DNA of 64,000 nucleotides from Arthrobacter sp. EM1. GTDB lineage: Bacteria; Actinomycetota; Actinomycetes; Actinomycetales; Micrococcaceae. Shown here piece by piece: positions 62,837 to 64,000 of this stretch. The first letter of the stretch is position 1. Every line of letters begins with the position of its first letter. Under the pieces are notes generated by a model. The model had not been told where the DNA came from. It worked only from the letters and a program-made list of their open reading frames with translations, and did not search any database. The position numbers and the translations under genes were made by a program. The stretch lies in NCBI RefSeq assembly GCF_029964055.1, contig NZ_CP124836.1:1488001-1552000 (forward strand). Direction: 5' to 3'.

Positions 62837-63280
62837 CTATTTCAGACCGGCCTTGAGATCAGTTACCACCTTGGCGACTCGGCGGGAGCGGGTTTCTGCA
62901 GTTTTTGCATTCGCGATTGGCTCCACGTAGCGCCGCTGGCTACTGTAGTTCAGCGTCGCGTAGAAGGCCTTCGCCTCGGGTTCCGTCGCAAGGGCAGCGG
63001 CGAGGTCCTCAGGAACATCGATGATTCGCGGCTCGGTGTCCACCTCGACGTCCACCTCCACAGTGTCCCCTGCAGAGACCCCCGTCAGTTCACGGTTGAC
63101 CGCGCTGACGCCAACCATGTTCTGGCCGCCCATCACTGCGATGCTGCTGCGATAGCTTTTGCCGTTGACTGTCACAACCACCGGGGGCCGCCTCCCGGCA
63201 CCAAGCGCAACTACGATGTCCTCTGGGACCTCGATGCCGACTTTGTTTCCGCTGCCCAGGATGGTCGTGGTGAATTTCAT
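62837..63280 (-). CDS. DUF1905 plus YdeI/OmpD-associated domain protein
   Basis: A 147-residue protein. Residues 1-85 are a DUF1905 barrel (GNKVGIEVPEDIVVALGAGR, GKSYRSSIAVMGGQNMVGVS). The C-terminal part matches the YdeI/OmpD-associated domain (AKAFYATLNYSSQRRYVEPI, AKTAETRSRRVAKVVTDL). Such proteins have been linked to envelope stress or peptide resistance in some bacteria, but no biochemical activity is established. The ATG at 63280 begins MKFTTTILG; an open extension to 63412 is not conserved-looking. Confidence 0.85.
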   Translation of the reverse strand: MKFTTTILGSGNKVGIEVPEDIVVALGAGRRPPVVVTVNGKSYRSSIAVMGGQNMVGVSAVNRELTGVSAGDTVEVDVEVDTEPRIIDVPEDLAAALATEPEAKAFYATLNYSSQRRYVEPIANAKTAETRSRRVAKVVTDLKAGLK

Positions 63281-63692
63281 CCTCACAGTATGCGCCGGAG
63301 CCCCCATCAGGTCCACGGCGGTGGAGGGCTGACTGTGTCGACCCTTTGTGGCCACGGTATGACAGCTACTTGCCCCCCCTCGTTCGACCGTGTCATAGCC
63401 GCAAAAATTCACCCCGGGTGTGGGCTTTCAGCCGGAAGCGAAGTGGCAGTCACAGAATGACCGGCAGCGGCAACGGGAGGTCAGGCATGGTTCACTTCAC
63501 GGCCAACATGGCAGTCCTGAGCGGAACAACTACGTCCTTCCACGGGCAATAGCCGGCCCGGTCAAAGGTAAATATTTCTGGCCCAACCTTCGTCCATAAC
63601 CAGTCAATATTGGCAGGCAACTCGGGGACTGGCATTAAAAATATAAGCGGGTATGGTTGTCGATAGATAGCGTTTAGAAAGGCGTGATTCCA
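63281..63692. other. Intergenic region
   Basis: Some 410 nt carry no supported gene. A 21-codon frame at 63487-63552 (MVHFTANMAVLSGTTTSFHG) is too short to judge. From about 63570 the DNA becomes AT-richer (for example GGTAAATATTTC and AAAAATATAAG), as expected for the promoter of the small gene that follows. Confidence 0.4.
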
Positions 63693-63827
63693 TTGTCAGG
63701 AAAGTCCCCTAGAAATATCGGTACCAAAAAAGCGGGAAAGTCGATTCTTGAAAAGAGGGCCGACAAAAGAGAAAAAGGCGCAACCAGCCCGAGTCTGTAC
63801 ATAAAGCCTCGCAAAAACCAGCGTTGA
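63693..63827 (+). CDS. Small basic protein, conserved in style among Arthrobacter-type genomes
   Basis: A 44-codon frame starts at a TTG (MSGKSPRNIGTKKAGKSILE) and ends YIKPRKNQR followed by TGA at 63825-63827. An AAAGG lies 10 nt upstream; a GTG nine bases earlier is the alternative start. About a third of the residues are Lys or Arg. The KKAGKSI.EKRADKR pattern is familiar from very small actinobacterial proteins of unknown function. Local base use is much richer in A than its neighbours, in keeping with the Lys codons AAA and AAG. Confidence 0.65.
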   Translation: MSGKSPRNIGTKKAGKSILEKRADKREKGATSPSLYIKPRKNQR

Positions 63828-63974
63828 CGCATCGGTAGAAGACCGCGCAGGTCATACGATCGGCAGCCGCGCGCTGGGCTATAGGACCCCACCAGCGGCT
63901 TGCGGTCGCTGTCACGCGACATGCAGGCTCTGTAATTCACCAACGAACAAAGGGTTGCGAAGAAGGGATTTCGA

Positions 63975-64000
63975 ATGCGCTCGCAACGTAACGCCCTGAT
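63975..64000 (+). CDS. Start of a CDS cut by the window edge
   Basis: AAGGGA followed by an ATG at 63975 opens a frame (MRSQRNAL) that runs off the window. The spacing to the ribosome binding site is good. Nothing can be said of the product. Confidence 0.4.

Noticed and set aside
1..64000. tRNA, rRNA or riboswitch genes
   Set aside because: I looked for cloverleaf-like and rRNA-like segments in the gaps between genes and saw none I could support by eye. A tRNAscan or Rfam search was not possible.

Overview
The window is high-GC DNA with actinobacterial gene families throughout: a DUF3090/SCO1664/phosphomutase cluster, a CmtR-type metal sensor, a CsoR-type copper operator, TipA-like MerR, Tat and lipoprotein signals, and frequent GTG or TTG starts. 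Gene content and protein style fit a soil member of the Micrococcaceae (Arthrobacter or Pseudarthrobacter type). The genus is inferred from recognised families, not from a search.

Layout. 1-1145: the 3' end of a probable sugar isomerase and a Gfo/Idh/MocA oxidoreductase. 1150-5100: IS3 scars, a damaged membrane-protein gene and the phosphomutase/DUF3090/SCO1664 operon. 5085-10300: a lipoprotein, a cation exchanger, an SRPBCC protein, an ABC-2 exporter pair and a YnfA protein. 10496-17831: a decayed GGDEF-EAL gene, a phospholipase D protein, a Tat-exported ferritin-like protein and an intact PAS-GGDEF-EAL protein. 17912-24134: a metal-resistance block with a CmtR-like sensor and CDF efflux pump, an MFS pump with a second ArsR regulator, a CopB-type ATPase behind a perfect CsoR-like palindrome, and a cupredoxin/SHOCT pair. 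25370-35607: a sialic acid catabolic cluster with regulator NanR, enzymes NanE, NanK and NanA, a peptide-type ABC importer whose second permease is fused to an ATPase, and a divergent DUF4862 gene. Two related palindromes, one before nanR and one before the importer, look like NanR operators. 35718-52968: two giant genes on the minus strand forming an insecticidal-type Tc toxin locus, a TcB-TcC fusion followed by TcA. 53325-64000: a TipA-like regulator, a metallo-hydrolase, IS481 and IS110 elements with gene debris, a DJ-1/PfpI protein, a Y-family polymerase, an alpha/beta hydrolase, a PEP-mutase-family protein and small DUF1905/YdeI proteins.

The most notable system is the Tc toxin. The TcC part carries a long C-terminal payload after the conserved RHS core: a Gly/Pro/Thr/Ser-rich linker of about 270 residues, a hydrophobic stretch, and a terminal domain I cannot place with certainty but which has an HNH/SHH-nuclease-like pattern. 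The sialic acid cluster is complete from import to the epimerase step; nagA and nagB are not in the window. The region also holds several readable wrecks, including genes with nonsense codons, compensating frameshifts and IS-mediated fusions.
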